From Halobacteriovoraceae bacterium (GTDB lineage Bacteria; Bdellovibrionota; Bacteriovoracia; Bacteriovoracales; Bacteriovoracaceae): DNA of 64,000 nt. Positions within the stretch are counted from its first letter, which is position 1; every line of letters begins with the position of its first letter. The translations under genes were made by a program, and so were the position numbers. The stretch spans positions 310,001 to 374,000 of the forward strand of contig JACKAK010000002.1 in assembly GCA_020635115.1 (NCBI GenBank), written 5' to 3'. A model generated the notes under the pieces. It had not been told where the DNA came from, made no database searches, and was given only the letters and a program-made list of their open reading frames with translations. Positions 35,885 to 45,066 of this stretch are shown one piece after another.

Positions 35885-36967
35885 TTATTTTGCTCCTAAT
35901 ACATAAAAAGGTTTAACTTGAATTTTTGCCGGAAATAACTTGCCTCTTATATCAACAAAAATGGGTTTAGTTGAATCAAATTTTTCAATATTTAATCTTG
36001 CTAAAGCAATTCCCTTATTAAGTGTTGGAGACATTGTTCCAGAAGTTACCACTCCAATATTTGTTTTGTCTTCAAGTGTCACGGGATAACCTTCTCTTGG
36101 AATTCCCTTATCCAGTGAAATTTTAACTAATTTTGACCTCTGCTGTGAGTTTAAAATTGAATTTTTTCCTATAAAATCTCTCCCTTCAGGTTTTATCGTC
36201 CAGTTAAGATTGCATTCGTTAGGAAGAACATCATCACTGAGTTCATGCCCGTATAGCGGATAACAGACTTCTAACCTGAGAACGTCTCTTGCGGCCAATC
36301 CACAGGGGATAACCTTATTTTCAATCAACTTTTTCCAAATAGTTTCAACCATCTCATTTTTTATAAATATCTCAAAGCCATCTTCTCCCGTATATCCAGT
36401 TCGAGCTATAATTACCAGAGAGTTTTGAAAGTGTCCTTCAGTTGCACTATAGTAAGGTAAATTGTGTTCAATTTCGAGCCCAATTTTTTCAAGATTTTCT
36501 ATCGTTTTTGAACCTTGGACCGCGAGCAGAGAATATTCAGCCGAGGAATTTATAAGTTCGATATCGAATTGTTTTTCATTTTGAACAGACGTGATCCATT
36601 TCCAATCTTTTTCTATGTTTGATGCATTTACACACAATAGAACTCTTTCAGGTGTTAATTTGTACGCAATGAAGTCATCAATGATAGTACCATCATGTCT
36701 ACAAAGAGGTGAGTACACGGCCTTATTCATTGGCACAGATGCAAAACTATTCGTCATAAGATAATCAACAAATGAAATTGCATCTTTACCTGTAACGAAA
36801 AACTCTCCCATATGTGAAACATCGAAGACACCACAGTTATTTCTGACTGCATACACTTCATTTTTAACAGATGTATATTGAACGGGCATTGAATAACCTG
36901 CAAATGGGACCATTTTGGCATTGAGTTTTACATGTTCTTCAAATAATGAAGTTTTTTTAAGATTCAT
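35885..36967 (-). CDS. gcvT: glycine cleavage system T protein (aminomethyltransferase)
   Basis: A 360-residue protein with the GcvT pattern: KTSLFEEHVKLNAKMVPFAG at the start, YSMPVQYTSVKNEVYAVRNN, GVFDVSHMGEF, then ARTGYTGEDGFEIF, CGLAARDVLRLEVCYPLYGH and a C-terminal GVVTSGTMSPTLNKGIALAR beta-barrel. It transfers the methylene unit from the H protein to tetrahydrofolate. It overlaps folD by 4 bp and abuts gcvH, linking the production and use of 5,10-methylene-THF in one transcript. Confidence 0.97.
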   Translation of the reverse strand: MNLKKTSLFEEHVKLNAKMVPFAGYSMPVQYTSVKNEVYAVRNNCGVFDVSHMGEFFVTGKDAISFVDYLMTNSFASVPMNKAVYSPLCRHDGTIIDDFIAYKLTPERVLLCVNASNIEKDWKWITSVQNEKQFDIELINSSAEYSLLAVQGSKTIENLEKIGLEIEHNLPYYSATEGHFQNSLVIIARTGYTGEDGFEIFIKNEMVETIWKKLIENKVIPCGLAARDVLRLEVCYPLYGHELSDDVLPNECNLNWTIKPEGRDFIGKNSILNSQQRSKLVKISLDKGIPREGYPVTLEDKTNIGVVTSGTMSPTLNKGIALARLNIEKFDSTKPIFVDIRGKLFPAKIQVKPFYVLGAK

Positions 36968-37833
36968 TTTTTCTCACTTTGATTTTTTGCCGCTAGTATT
37001 AGATTTTGAGCAAGTCCAAGAATTGTCATTGGACCTACTCCGCCTGGAACTGGAGTTATGGCCTTTACAAGAGGTTGCACTCTATCAAAATCAATATCCC
37101 CACATAGAACACCTTTTTCATCATGATTAATTCCTACATCAATAACAACTTGTTCTTTATTATTGCTAAAGTATTCACTTGTTAAAAATCGAGGGTTCCC
37201 AATTGCAGAGATAATAATGTCGGCCTTAAGAGTATGTTCTTTTAGGTTTTTAGTTTTAGAGTGGCAAAGAGTTACTGTCGCATCATAGTTACACATTAAA
37301 AGAGATAATGGTTTTCCAACAATTGCACTTCTACCAATAATGACAACATTTTTTCCTGTTAATTCAATCTTATAATATTTAAGAATTTCAATAATGCCCT
37401 TGGGAGTACAGGGAATAAGCGAATGATCACCTCGATGTCCGTTTAAAAGATTTCCAAATGAAAAAGATGATAGGCCATCAACATCTTTATCATTCACAAT
37501 CAAATTTCCAACATCAATTTTCTGAAGATGTGTTGGAAGTGGAAGTTGTACAAACAGTCCATGGACCAAATGATCTAAATTGAGTTGATTGATGAGATTT
37601 TTTAGTTCGTCCTCTGAAGTCGACTCTTTAAGATGCAAAATCTCACATTTTGCTCCAATACTCTCAATGAATTTTTTCTTATTTCGGGTATAGATTAAAC
37701 TCGGAGCGTAATGACCAACAAGAATGACTTTTAGATTTGGAATGATTCCACCCTTTAGAAGTTTTTCCACTTCCTGGGCAAGCTCGACTGTTCTCTTTTC
37801 TTTAATAGGTTTTGAGAGAAGTAAATTTTCCAT
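36964..37833 (-). CDS. folD: bifunctional methylene-THF dehydrogenase/cyclohydrolase
   Basis: A 289-residue cytoplasmic enzyme interconverting 5,10-methylene-, methenyl- and 10-formyl-THF. Motifs are VGHYAPSLIYTRNKKKFIES (the Y-x-x-x-K catalytic pair), GLFVQLPLPTHL, DVDGLS, CTPKGIIEIL, VVIIGRSAIVGKPLSLLM (NADP site) and the C-terminal KAITPVPGGVGPMTI. First gene of the operon; pairing with gcvT/gcvH makes metabolic sense because the glycine cleavage system yields its substrate. No glycine riboswitch is recognisable upstream. Confidence 0.97.
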   Translation of the reverse strand: MENLLLSKPIKEKRTVELAQEVEKLLKGGIIPNLKVILVGHYAPSLIYTRNKKKFIESIGAKCEILHLKESTSEDELKNLINQLNLDHLVHGLFVQLPLPTHLQKIDVGNLIVNDKDVDGLSSFSFGNLLNGHRGDHSLIPCTPKGIIEILKYYKIELTGKNVVIIGRSAIVGKPLSLLMCNYDATVTLCHSKTKNLKEHTLKADIIISAIGNPRFLTSEYFSNNKEQVVIDVGINHDEKGVLCGDIDFDRVQPLVKAITPVPGGVGPMTILGLAQNLILAAKNQSEKK

Positions 37834-37962
37834 GAATAATCCTGTGCAGATGAATTTAGCAGAAAGATTTTCGCCCTACAAGTTCTACATTACAATTTTA
37901 TACTTCAAATTTGACACAATACTAAGCACGATGTAGTGATAACAAAGTTCTATAAAGGATGA

Positions 37963-38139
37963 ATGATGTCTTTTTATATTGGTCTTGGCATGCAACTTGT
38001 TGGTTTTTCTTCAGTGGGGATCTGTCTTTTTTCAGGTCTATCTGAAGGAGATTATGGTAAAATGGAACTTGTTCAGTTTCTTGGAGGAAGCGCGTTGTTC
38101 TACTTAGGGCAAATCCTAAAACAAAGGTATAGTGCTTAA
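37963..38139 (+). CDS. small two-helix membrane protein
   Basis: A 58-residue ORF with start ATGATG after AAAGGA (good Shine-Dalgarno) that ends 27 bp before ruvC. It has two hydrophobic segments (about 4-24 and 37-52) separated by a short GLSEGDYGK loop and a KQRYSA tail, so it looks like a hairpin membrane protein. It was found by reading the gap between folD and ruvC. Codon use resembles the neighbours. No family is recognised; expression is inferred only from the ribosome-binding site and protein-like composition. Confidence 0.6.
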   Translation: MMSFYIGLGMQLVGFSSVGICLFSGLSEGDYGKMELVQFLGGSALFYLGQILKQRYSA

Positions 38140-38165
38140 TTATAATTTACCCTGGAAGGTAAAAA

Positions 38166-38708
38166 ATGAAAATTCTTGGGATTGATCCTGGATCGTTGAA
38201 AATGGGTTATGCCATCATTAAATCTGAATGTCGCATCGTGAGATATATTAATTCTGGAGTACAAAAGTTTCCAAAAAAGCAAAATATAGCCGAAAGATTA
38301 CCCATTATTTTTGATTTTTGTATGAAATTAGAAAAGATCTATAAACCAGATGCTGTGTCCATTGAATCGTTAGTCTTTATTAAAAATCCAAACTCCCTTG
38401 CCAAATTAGCGCAGGCCAGAGGGGCCATCCTGGCCGCTTTTCCTGGAGTTCAAGTTTTTGAATATTCTCCAAACTTGGTAAAGTCATCAGTTAGTGGACA
38501 TGGACACGCTACCAAAGAGTCTGTTGAAAAATCACTAAGGTTGATTTTTCCAAAAGACTTGCAAAACTATAAATTTCAAACAGATGATGAATCCGACGCT
38601 TTAAGTATTGCTCTTTGCCATGCACTTCATTTAAAGTCTCAGTCAAATAAACGGCCCTTAAATACAGGGAGCAGATCTTTAGCTTCCTCCTTGGCCCATA
38701 AAATTTAG
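38166..38708 (+). CDS. ruvC: Holliday junction resolvase RuvC
   Basis: A 180-residue endonuclease. The four acidic metal ligands expected for RuvC are present: D7 in ILGIDPGSLKMGYAI, E67 in SIESL, and D141 and D144 in DDESDALSIALCHA. The FIKNPNSLAKLAQARGAIL stretch is family typical. It cleaves Holliday junctions together with RuvAB, encoded directly downstream (7-bp gap). A GGAAGG precedes the ATG. The C-terminal tail is basic. Confidence 0.97.
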   Translation: MKILGIDPGSLKMGYAIIKSECRIVRYINSGVQKFPKKQNIAERLPIIFDFCMKLEKIYKPDAVSIESLVFIKNPNSLAKLAQARGAILAAFPGVQVFEYSPNLVKSSVSGHGHATKESVEKSLRLIFPKDLQNYKFQTDDESDALSIALCHALHLKSQSNKRPLNTGSRSLASSLAHKI

Positions 38709-38715
38709 GTATATT

Positions 38716-39360
38716 ATGATAGGTTTTATTCAAGGAACTGTCCTTTTTTGTGATGGTGTTGAACTTATTGCAAAGACACAAAGTGGTGTAGGATACCAAA
38801 TATTTTGTAATAAGATATTTTCAGAAGGTGCATCTATTGAACTTTTTATCTCACATATTGTTAAAGAAACTTCAGAAGACCTTTATGGCTTTTCTACTTT
38901 ATTAGAAAAAAAAATTTTTGAACTCCTTCTTTCTGTCAAAGGTGTAGGACCAAAATCCGCTCATTCTTTACTTTCAAGTTTAAATGTTGAAGAACTCATT
39001 TTTGCTGTCAAATCTGAAGATAAAAAAAAGCTTTCTTCTGCTCAGGGAATAGGAACAAAAGCTGCAGCACAGATCATTTTAGATCTCCAGAATAAAATAG
39101 ATAGAATTCAGATGTACACAGTTGGATATTCATACGTTCCTAAAAATATACTCATTGAACAAAAAAACACAGATCATAGTGGTCTTATAGAAAATGATTA
39201 CACTGTGAATAACTCTGAAATATATAATGAGGCCATTTTGGCCTGTACAGAACTAGGTTTTTCAGAGAAAAAAATTATACCTATGGCCAGAAAAATTCTA
39301 GAGTCAAATAATATTTCAAAAGCGGAACAACTCGTTCACTTAGTCTTAAAGGAACTTTAA
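38716..39360 (+). CDS. ruvA: Holliday junction branch migration protein RuvA
   Basis: A 214-residue tetrameric DNA-binding protein. Domain I starts MIGFIQGTVLFCDG with VGYQIFC; the helix-hairpin-helix motifs are VKGVGPKSAHSLLS and SSAQGIGTKAAAQIILDLQNK. Domain III, which contacts RuvB, is the C-terminal EAILACTELGFSEKKIIPMA segment, after a linker. Length is as usual. Its stop is immediately followed by the ruvB ATG (TAAATG). Confidence 0.97.
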   Translation: MIGFIQGTVLFCDGVELIAKTQSGVGYQIFCNKIFSEGASIELFISHIVKETSEDLYGFSTLLEKKIFELLLSVKGVGPKSAHSLLSSLNVEELIFAVKSEDKKKLSSAQGIGTKAAAQIILDLQNKIDRIQMYTVGYSYVPKNILIEQKNTDHSGLIENDYTVNNSEIYNEAILACTELGFSEKKIIPMARKILESNNISKAEQLVHLVLKEL

Positions 39361-40353
39361 ATGTTTGATGAAAACATATTTGATGAAAAAACTAATGATC
39401 AAGAAATCCAATACGAGGTTCAACTACGTCCTCAAAATTTCAGTGAATATGTTGGACAGAAGAAAATTTTAGACAATGTTTCAGTTATGGTGGAATCAGC
39501 TAAAAAGCGTGGCCAGGCCATGGATCATATACTTTTGTCCGGCCCTCCAGGTTTAGGAAAGACCTCTCTGGCCATGATCGTTTCACAACATTTAGGAACT
39601 GAATTACATGTAATTTCAGGCCCGGCGATTGAAAAAAAAGGTGATTTAGCAGCAGTTCTAACAAACTTAGCTCCAAAAGATGTTCTTTTCATTGATGAAA
39701 TTCATCGTATGCATATTTCAGTAGAAGAAATTCTTTATTCAGCTATGGAAGACTTTAGACTTGATATTCTTATTGGACAGGGACCAAGTGCTAGAACGAT
39801 GCAAATAGATATTGCACCCTTTAGTCTAATCGGTGCTACAACGAGATCAGGACTACTATCAAATCCCCTTAGAGATAGATTTATGGCCCATTTACATTTT
39901 GATTTTTATTCACCTTGTGAATTATCAAAAATTATTAAAAATAATGCTTCTAAAATGGGGCTAAGGCTTTTTGAAGATGCTCTGAATATAATGGCCAAAT
40001 GTTCTAGAGGAACACCTCGTATAGCAAACAGAATACTTAGAAGAGTCAGAGATTTTGCTGTTGTAAATGACACTTTGGCAGTTTCTGAAAATTTTGTAAT
40101 GAATGCATTGAAGCTTTTAGAAATTGATTCTTGCGGTTTAGATCGAATGGATAGAAAAATATTAAATGTTATTAACGATTACTATTCAGGTGGACCAGTT
40201 GGGATAGAGGCCCTTTGCGCGACTCTATCTGAAGATAGGACAACAATAGAGGATGTCTATGAACCCTTTCTCCTAAAAGAGGGATTTCTTATTCGTACTC
40301 CTAGGGGGAGGATGATTTCACAGAAGGGAATTGATCACCTTTTTCTTGGGTAA
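39361..40353 (+). CDS. ruvB: Holliday junction branch migration ATPase RuvB
   Basis: A 330-residue AAA+ motor. It shows LRPQNFSEYVGQKKILDNV near the start, Walker A GPPGLGKTS, Walker B VLFIDEIHRM, sensor 1 IGATTRSGLLSNPLRDRF (also arginine finger region), and sensor 2 GTPRIANRILRRVRD. The winged-helix C-terminus contains DRTTIEDVYEPFLLKEGFL and RTPRGRM. Complete and of normal length. Last gene of ruvCAB. Confidence 0.98.
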   Translation: MFDENIFDEKTNDQEIQYEVQLRPQNFSEYVGQKKILDNVSVMVESAKKRGQAMDHILLSGPPGLGKTSLAMIVSQHLGTELHVISGPAIEKKGDLAAVLTNLAPKDVLFIDEIHRMHISVEEILYSAMEDFRLDILIGQGPSARTMQIDIAPFSLIGATTRSGLLSNPLRDRFMAHLHFDFYSPCELSKIIKNNASKMGLRLFEDALNIMAKCSRGTPRIANRILRRVRDFAVVNDTLAVSENFVMNALKLLEIDSCGLDRMDRKILNVINDYYSGGPVGIEALCATLSEDRTTIEDVYEPFLLKEGFLIRTPRGRMISQKGIDHLFLG

Positions 40354-40400
40354 ATATATTCCCATTTTCAATTAATATATTCTCGAGCTAATATGTTGAT

Positions 40401-40694
40401 ATGGACGGAATTAGAAAATCTGTAAGATATGAGTCAGACAAAAATAGGCCTGTGAAAGTTTCTTTTACTGACGATCGACCAGTGGAAGAAGAGGATCTAA
40501 TAGGTCTTGTTGTTAATTTGTCATTTAACGGTTCTTGTCTAGTATTTACTGGTACAACCTATTTGGCCCAAGACCAAACTGTTGCTATTAAAATAGAAAA
40601 TTTTCCATCAGTGCTGGCCAGAGTTGCCTGGGTAAAAGAGTTGGCCGAGAAAGTATATATGTGCGGTTTTGAACATATTAAAGACATTTTATAA
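40401..40694 (+). CDS. PilZ domain protein
   Basis: A 97-residue single-domain protein. The c-di-GMP-binding PilZ pattern is seen as RKSVR (R-x-x-x-R, residues 5-9) and NLSFNGSCLVF (D/N-x-S-x-x-G). The rest forms alternating strands (VAIKIENFPSVLARVAWVKE) ending with VYMCGFEH, matching PilZ barrel ends. Binding of c-di-GMP is likely given both motifs. It lies 47 bp after ruvB and its 3' end overlaps the convergent thioesterase gene by 17 bp. Confidence 0.85.
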   Translation: MDGIRKSVRYESDKNRPVKVSFTDDRPVEEEDLIGLVVNLSFNGSCLVFTGTTYLAQDQTVAIKIENFPSVLARVAWVKELAEKVYMCGFEHIKDIL

Positions 40695-41103
40695 AAGTCT
40701 TAAGTTTTGAAATAGAAGTTACATCTCCCTGTTCATTAAATGTTTTAATTTCCCATAAGTGAGTACTTCTACCGAGATGCACGGGTCTTGCTGTCCCTGT
40801 TACTTGTCCCTTTGTAACTACTTTTAGATGATCTGTGTAAATATTAAGTCCAACAGCAATTTGCTCTTTATTGTTCAAGCAAAAATTTGAAGCACAACTA
40901 CCTAGAGTTTCTCCCATAAAACAATTGAGACCTCCATGAAAAAGTCCTAAAGGCTGAATTGTTTTGGGTGAAACCTCCATATATCCACTTAGAGTTGAAT
41001 CCGTAATTTGAGTAAAGATAAAACCTAAGTATTCTAAAGAGTTACCTCTTTCAGTTTTCCTTATGTCTTCGAGACTTAAATTCTTATTAAACCAAATTGC
41101 CAT
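40678..41103 (-). CDS. hotdog-fold acyl-CoA thioesterase (PaaI/MenI-like)
   Basis: A 141-residue protein of the hotdog 4HBT/PaaI superfamily. The helix motif LGLFHGGLNCFMGETLGSCA contains the usual HGG...E catalytic region; later strands include AVGLNIYTDHLKVVTKGQVT and TGTARPVHLGRSTHLWEIKT. The pattern is near YdiI/MenI-type thioesterases that hydrolyse aryl- or acyl-CoAs. The substrate is not determined. Single gene on the minus strand, overlapping the PilZ gene end. Confidence 0.85.
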   Translation of the reverse strand: MAIWFNKNLSLEDIRKTERGNSLEYLGFIFTQITDSTLSGYMEVSPKTIQPLGLFHGGLNCFMGETLGSCASNFCLNNKEQIAVGLNIYTDHLKVVTKGQVTGTARPVHLGRSTHLWEIKTFNEQGDVTSISKLKTFIKCL

Positions 41104-41478
41104 TTAAAAAATCCCATAAAAAGTTGTCTATACTTATTAAATCTCGCCAGTATCACTATTTTATTCATTTATGACAAAGATTATTTGCACTTACGCGTAA
41201 TGTGCGTAATGTTAATCTCTTTATTTATTGCCTCTAACTATGCGTATATATAGACATTATTCTCAATATGTGTTATGGCCCTATCTTCAGTTCGTACTTA
41301 GTAGGTAAAATTTAATAGATGGCCCTAGGGAACAAAAGTTTATTACCCTATAAGTCGAATAGGGAAATGTTGGGAGAGAGATTTATTTTTTTACCTTTGG
41401 CCGTTGGCATAAAAAAGGTATGGTTTTTTTCTAACTCATAAACTAGAATGGACAAGTATCCATTTTTTAAGGTATGGC
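41104..41478. other. intergenic region upstream of lpxC
   Basis: A 375-bp AT-rich gap between divergent genes. It contains a short repeat-like TTACGCGTAATGTGCGTAAT (about 41192-41211). Promoters for lpxC and the thioesterase are expected here, but no clear -35/-10 pair stands out to me. No RNA gene or coding sequence recognised. Confidence 0.3.
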
Positions 41479-42408
41479 ATGTTGCTTCAAAGAACTATTA
41501 CTAAGCAAGTTCAGGTAACTGGACTTGGACTTCACACAGGCAGAAAGATAACCCTCAAGCTCTCTCCAATGGGAACTGATTCTGGAGTATGCTTTAGGAG
41601 ATCAGATATTAAAAATTCACCTATTCTAAAGGCCGATGCTAGGTCTGTAGGGGCCACAGAGAATAATACTACTCTTGGAGAGGGTGTAGGTGCGATACAC
41701 ACTGTAGAACATTTATTATCGGTTCTCTATGGACTTGGAATAGATAATATACTTTGTGAAGTTGACGGGCCAGAAATCCCAATAATGGATGGTTCTGGAG
41801 CATCGTTTGTTTTTCTACTTAAAGAAGTTGGAGTTGAGCCACTTAATAAAGTTAAAACTTTTTTAGTCGTTACTGAAGAAGTTGAAGTTCACAAAGATGG
41901 AAAATGGGCAAAAATTTCACCGGCCAGTTCTCTTGTAGTTGATTCAACCATTATATTTCCTCACTCCATGATAAAAAAGCAACAAAGAACTTTCAAATTT
42001 TCTTGCGAAAGCTTTATCGATGAAGTTAGCAGAGCTAGAACTTTTGGAATGCTTAAAGATGTTGATATGTTGAAGCGAAAGGGACTCATTAAAGGCGGAT
42101 CATTGGATAATGCTATAGTCTTAGACGATTACAAAGTTTTGAATCCTGAAGGACTTAGATTTGTGGATGAATTTATTCGACACAAAATTCTAGATCTAAT
42201 AGGAGATTTCAGCCTTTTAGGCCATGAGATTGCTGGTAAAATTACGACCTATAAATCAGGACATAATATCCATAATCTATTGTGTAGAAAATTACTTGAT
42301 ACTCCAACTGCTTATAAAATTGTCTCGGCCTCCGATCTAGAAATGAGAGAAGAAGCTGTTAGTGCATTTGTTCTTCCATCAGAGCTTGCTCCAAGCTTTT
42401 CAAATTAA
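41479..42408 (+). CDS. lpxC: UDP-3-O-acyl-N-acetylglucosamine deacetylase LpxC
   Basis: A 309-residue zinc amidase, the committed step of lipid A synthesis. Zinc and catalytic residues are visible: HTVEH (H74, E77, H78) and FIRHKILDLIGDFSLLG with H235 and D239. The beginning RTITKQVQVTGLGLHTGRK and the EIPIMDGSGASFVF block are family typical. Its presence shows that the organism makes lipid A. ATG chosen after AAGGTATGGC. It lies about 90 bp before proS in the same direction. Confidence 0.97.
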   Translation: MLLQRTITKQVQVTGLGLHTGRKITLKLSPMGTDSGVCFRRSDIKNSPILKADARSVGATENNTTLGEGVGAIHTVEHLLSVLYGLGIDNILCEVDGPEIPIMDGSGASFVFLLKEVGVEPLNKVKTFLVVTEEVEVHKDGKWAKISPASSLVVDSTIIFPHSMIKKQQRTFKFSCESFIDEVSRARTFGMLKDVDMLKRKGLIKGGSLDNAIVLDDYKVLNPEGLRFVDEFIRHKILDLIGDFSLLGHEIAGKITTYKSGHNIHNLLCRKLLDTPTAYKIVSASDLEMREEAVSAFVLPSELAPSFSN

Positions 42409-42497
42409 ACATGGCGCATTGCGCAAGTTTCTAATATGCTAGTCATATTGTACAAGTTGATGTAGCAACTGAAGGTCTTTCTATTTAAGGTGTGATT

Positions 42498-44252
42498 ATG
42501 AAATTATCGACTGGTTTTTGGCAAACTTATAAGGAATCTCCAGCTGACGCTGAAATAGTATCTCACAAATTGATGATGAGGGCCGGACTATTACATAAAA
42601 CTGCTGCCGGTATTTATACCTATCTGCCTATGATGGTAAGGATTTTAAGAAAAATTGAAAATATAATTCGAAATGAGCATGATAAAAATAATTGTTTTGA
42701 AATTACAATGAGTGTTGTAACTCCTGCTGAATTATGGAAAGAATCCGGTCGTTGGGAATCCTTTGGTCCTCAGATTTTAAAAGCAAAAGATAGGGCCGAA
42801 AGAGACCTTTGCCTTTCTCCTACTAATGAAGAGTCAGTGGTTGATGTTTTTAGAAAAAACATCAAATCATACAAACAACTCCCACTGAATTTATATCAAA
42901 TAAATACCAAGTTTCGTGATGAAATTCGTCCACGTTTTGGTGTCATGAGAGGTCGTGAATTTACGATGAAGGATGCCTACTCTTTTCACATAGATAAGAA
43001 ATGCTTAGATACAGAGTATGATAAAATGTACTCAATATATGAGAATATTTGTAGACGAATGGGACTAGAATTCATAGCTGTTGAAGCTGATGCAGGTGCA
43101 ATGGCCCAAGGGGAGGCCAAAACTCACGAATTTCAAGTGCTGGCCAATTCTGGAGAAGATAAAGTCATTAAATGCAATAACTGCACTTACTCGGCCAATG
43201 TGGAAAGAGCAAAAACAACAGCGTCATTAACAAAGAGAACTGTAACCAAAAATGAATTAATTATTGTTGATACACCTGAGAAGCAAACAATATCTGAAGT
43301 TTGTGAATTTCTAAAAATTCAAGAGGAAGGTTCTCTTAAGTCTCTTATTTATAAAGGTATTTCAGGTGAAACAGAGGACTTCTATCTTTGTCTTCTTTTA
43401 GGCAATGATTCTATGAATGAGGTTAAGTTTAAAAATATATCTGGTCACGAAATTGTAACTCCTGCAACAGATAATGAACTTTTAAAATTAGGACTATTAA
43501 AAGGGTTTATTGGCCCGGTTGGTTCTTTAGACAAAAATCTAAAAGTGATTGTAGATTCATCTGTAGATTTAAGTCTTGATTATGTTGTTGGAGCTAATCA
43601 AAAAGATAAACATTTCAAAAATTTTATTTTTTCCAGAGATTGCAAATTAGAGTTTACTCACAATGATCTTCGGGAGTCAAAAGAAGGTGATGATTGCTTA
43701 GTTTGTAAAAAAAGTAAAAGTATCAAGGAAATTAGAGGAATAGAAGTTGGTCATATTTTTCAGCTTGGAGATAAATATACGAAGTCTATGAACGTGACTG
43801 TATTAGACCAAAATGGTAAGGCCGTGAATCCAATCATGGGGTGTTATGGAATCGGAGTTTCAAGAATGGCCGCAGCTGCGATTGAACAGCATCACGATGA
43901 CAAGGGAATAATTTGGCCAATAAGCATAGCTCCATATGAAATCTATTTTGCTTCCATATGTAAATCTGAAGAATATGTAGATTTATCTAATGAAATATTT
44001 GTAGAGCTGAGAGAAAAAGGTTTTGAAGTATTATACGATGATAGAAATGCTGGCGCAGGTTTTAAATTTAAGGATGCCGAACTTATTGGTTGTCCTTTTA
44101 TTCTAGTTTTTGGAGAGAGAGATTTTAAAGAAAGTGGAGTTTTAGAAATCAGAACAAGAAAAACAGGGGACTCTATCAAAGTAAGTAAAAACGAAATTTT
44201 CTCAAAATTGGAAAAAATGATTATGGAAGAAAGGAAAAAATTTGAGCTCTGA
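42498..44252 (+). CDS. proS: prolyl-tRNA synthetase (bacterial type)
   Basis: A 584-residue class II synthetase. Motif 1 region KTAAGIYTYLPMMVRILRKI, motif 2 KFRDEIRPRFGVMRGREFTM and motif 3 GCYGIGVSRMAAAAIEQ are complete. Between motifs 2 and 3 (about residues 225-390) lies the YbaK-like insertion domain that edits mischarged alanine; it includes a CNNCTYSAN Cys pair. The anticodon-binding domain is at the C-terminus (IAPYEIYFASI, EVLYDDRNAGAGFKFKDAEL). ATG at 42498 preferred, with AAGGTG in front, over GTG at 42492. It overlaps the next gene by 11 bp. Confidence 0.97.
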   Translation: MKLSTGFWQTYKESPADAEIVSHKLMMRAGLLHKTAAGIYTYLPMMVRILRKIENIIRNEHDKNNCFEITMSVVTPAELWKESGRWESFGPQILKAKDRAERDLCLSPTNEESVVDVFRKNIKSYKQLPLNLYQINTKFRDEIRPRFGVMRGREFTMKDAYSFHIDKKCLDTEYDKMYSIYENICRRMGLEFIAVEADAGAMAQGEAKTHEFQVLANSGEDKVIKCNNCTYSANVERAKTTASLTKRTVTKNELIIVDTPEKQTISEVCEFLKIQEEGSLKSLIYKGISGETEDFYLCLLLGNDSMNEVKFKNISGHEIVTPATDNELLKLGLLKGFIGPVGSLDKNLKVIVDSSVDLSLDYVVGANQKDKHFKNFIFSRDCKLEFTHNDLRESKEGDDCLVCKKSKSIKEIRGIEVGHIFQLGDKYTKSMNVTVLDQNGKAVNPIMGCYGIGVSRMAAAAIEQHHDDKGIIWPISIAPYEIYFASICKSEEYVDLSNEIFVELREKGFEVLYDDRNAGAGFKFKDAELIGCPFILVFGERDFKESGVLEIRTRKTGDSIKVSKNEIFSKLEKMIMEERKKFEL

Positions 44253-44994
44253 CATTGTATATGGTTTGCATTCAATTGTTGAGGCCTTACAGAATAAAAA
44301 TCGAGAGGGCCATGTTCTTTACGTTACAAAAGAGTCTTTAGAAGAAATTAAAAAAAATCTTAAAAAAAATTTTTTAGATGAAGCACAAGTCATTATTCGA
44401 GACAGTGCTAAAGTTCAAGAAATGGCAGAAAAAATCTGTAAGGAATTAAATTTTAAATACCAAAGGGCCCCAGGGAATATGTTTCTAAAAACATCGCTTC
44501 TTGAAATTTCTGGGCCAGAAAAAATATTCAAGGCCATTGAAGAAAAAAAGACGATTAAAATCATTTGTCTTGATCAAGTGACAGATGCACACAATGCAGC
44601 GGCCATCATTAGAAGTGCTGCTTTCTACGGTGTAAATTATATTGTCTTTGCTCAAAAAGGAAACTTTGGACAAGGTCCTACTTTGAATCGCATTTCTTCT
44701 GGAGCAATGGAGCATATTCAATTAGTTCGTTGTTCCTCTTTAACTAAGTTTGTTCAAAAAGTTTCAAGTCTTGGAGTCTATTGTGTTGGACTTTCAGAGC
44801 ATGCAGATGCCCAATTAAATGCTCCCAAAGATGAGAGTGTATGTCTTGTTCTTGGAGCAGAAGATGTAGGAATTTCACATGCTGTGAAGAGAATTATTCC
44901 TCATTGGATGTCACTTAAGCCATGCGGCAAAATAAAATCTCTCAATGTTTCAGTTGCTTCCGCAGTGGCCATGGATAGAATATTTACTTCTTAA
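44242..44994 (+). CDS. RlmB/TrmH-type SPOUT RNA 2'-O-methyltransferase
   Basis: A 250-residue SPOUT methyltransferase. The N-terminal L30-like substrate domain starts YGLHSIVEALQNK; the catalytic domain shows the three family motifs: LDQVTDAHNAAAIIRSAAFY (motif 1), LVLGAEDVGI (motif 2) and SLNVSVASAVAM (motif 3, in the trefoil knot). This group includes 23S rRNA Gm2251 methyltransferase RlmB, the likeliest identity from the YGLHSI start. It begins with TTG inside the end of proS, so it is translationally coupled. Confidence 0.87.
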   Translation: MSSDIVYGLHSIVEALQNKNREGHVLYVTKESLEEIKKNLKKNFLDEAQVIIRDSAKVQEMAEKICKELNFKYQRAPGNMFLKTSLLEISGPEKIFKAIEEKKTIKIICLDQVTDAHNAAAIIRSAAFYGVNYIVFAQKGNFGQGPTLNRISSGAMEHIQLVRCSSLTKFVQKVSSLGVYCVGLSEHADAQLNAPKDESVCLVLGAEDVGISHAVKRIIPHWMSLKPCGKIKSLNVSVASAVAMDRIFTS

Positions 44995-45013
44995 TTTTCT
45001 CCACAAAAAAGAC

Positions 45014-45042
45014 TTGCCAGTCTTTGTTGAAATCCTTATAAA
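45014..45042 (+). promoter_or_regulatory. sigma-70-type promoter of the tRNA-Thr-Tyr-Gly cluster
   Basis: TTGCCA (45014-45019), a 17-bp spacer and TATAAA (45037-45042) form a near-consensus promoter 25 bp before tRNA-Thr(TGT), placing the start site around 45049. Confidence 0.65.
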
Positions 45043-45066
45043 GAGTATCCAACACGTTAGAACAAT

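Noticed and set aside
37834..37962. Glycine riboswitch before folD-gcvT-gcvH
   Set aside because: The short AT-rich leader shows none of the conserved glycine aptamer core elements.
45008..45025. Hairpin AAAGACT-TGCC-AGTCTTT as a terminator after the RlmB-like gene
   Set aside because: No T-run follows in the + direction, and the right arm overlaps the -35 of a better supported tRNA promoter.
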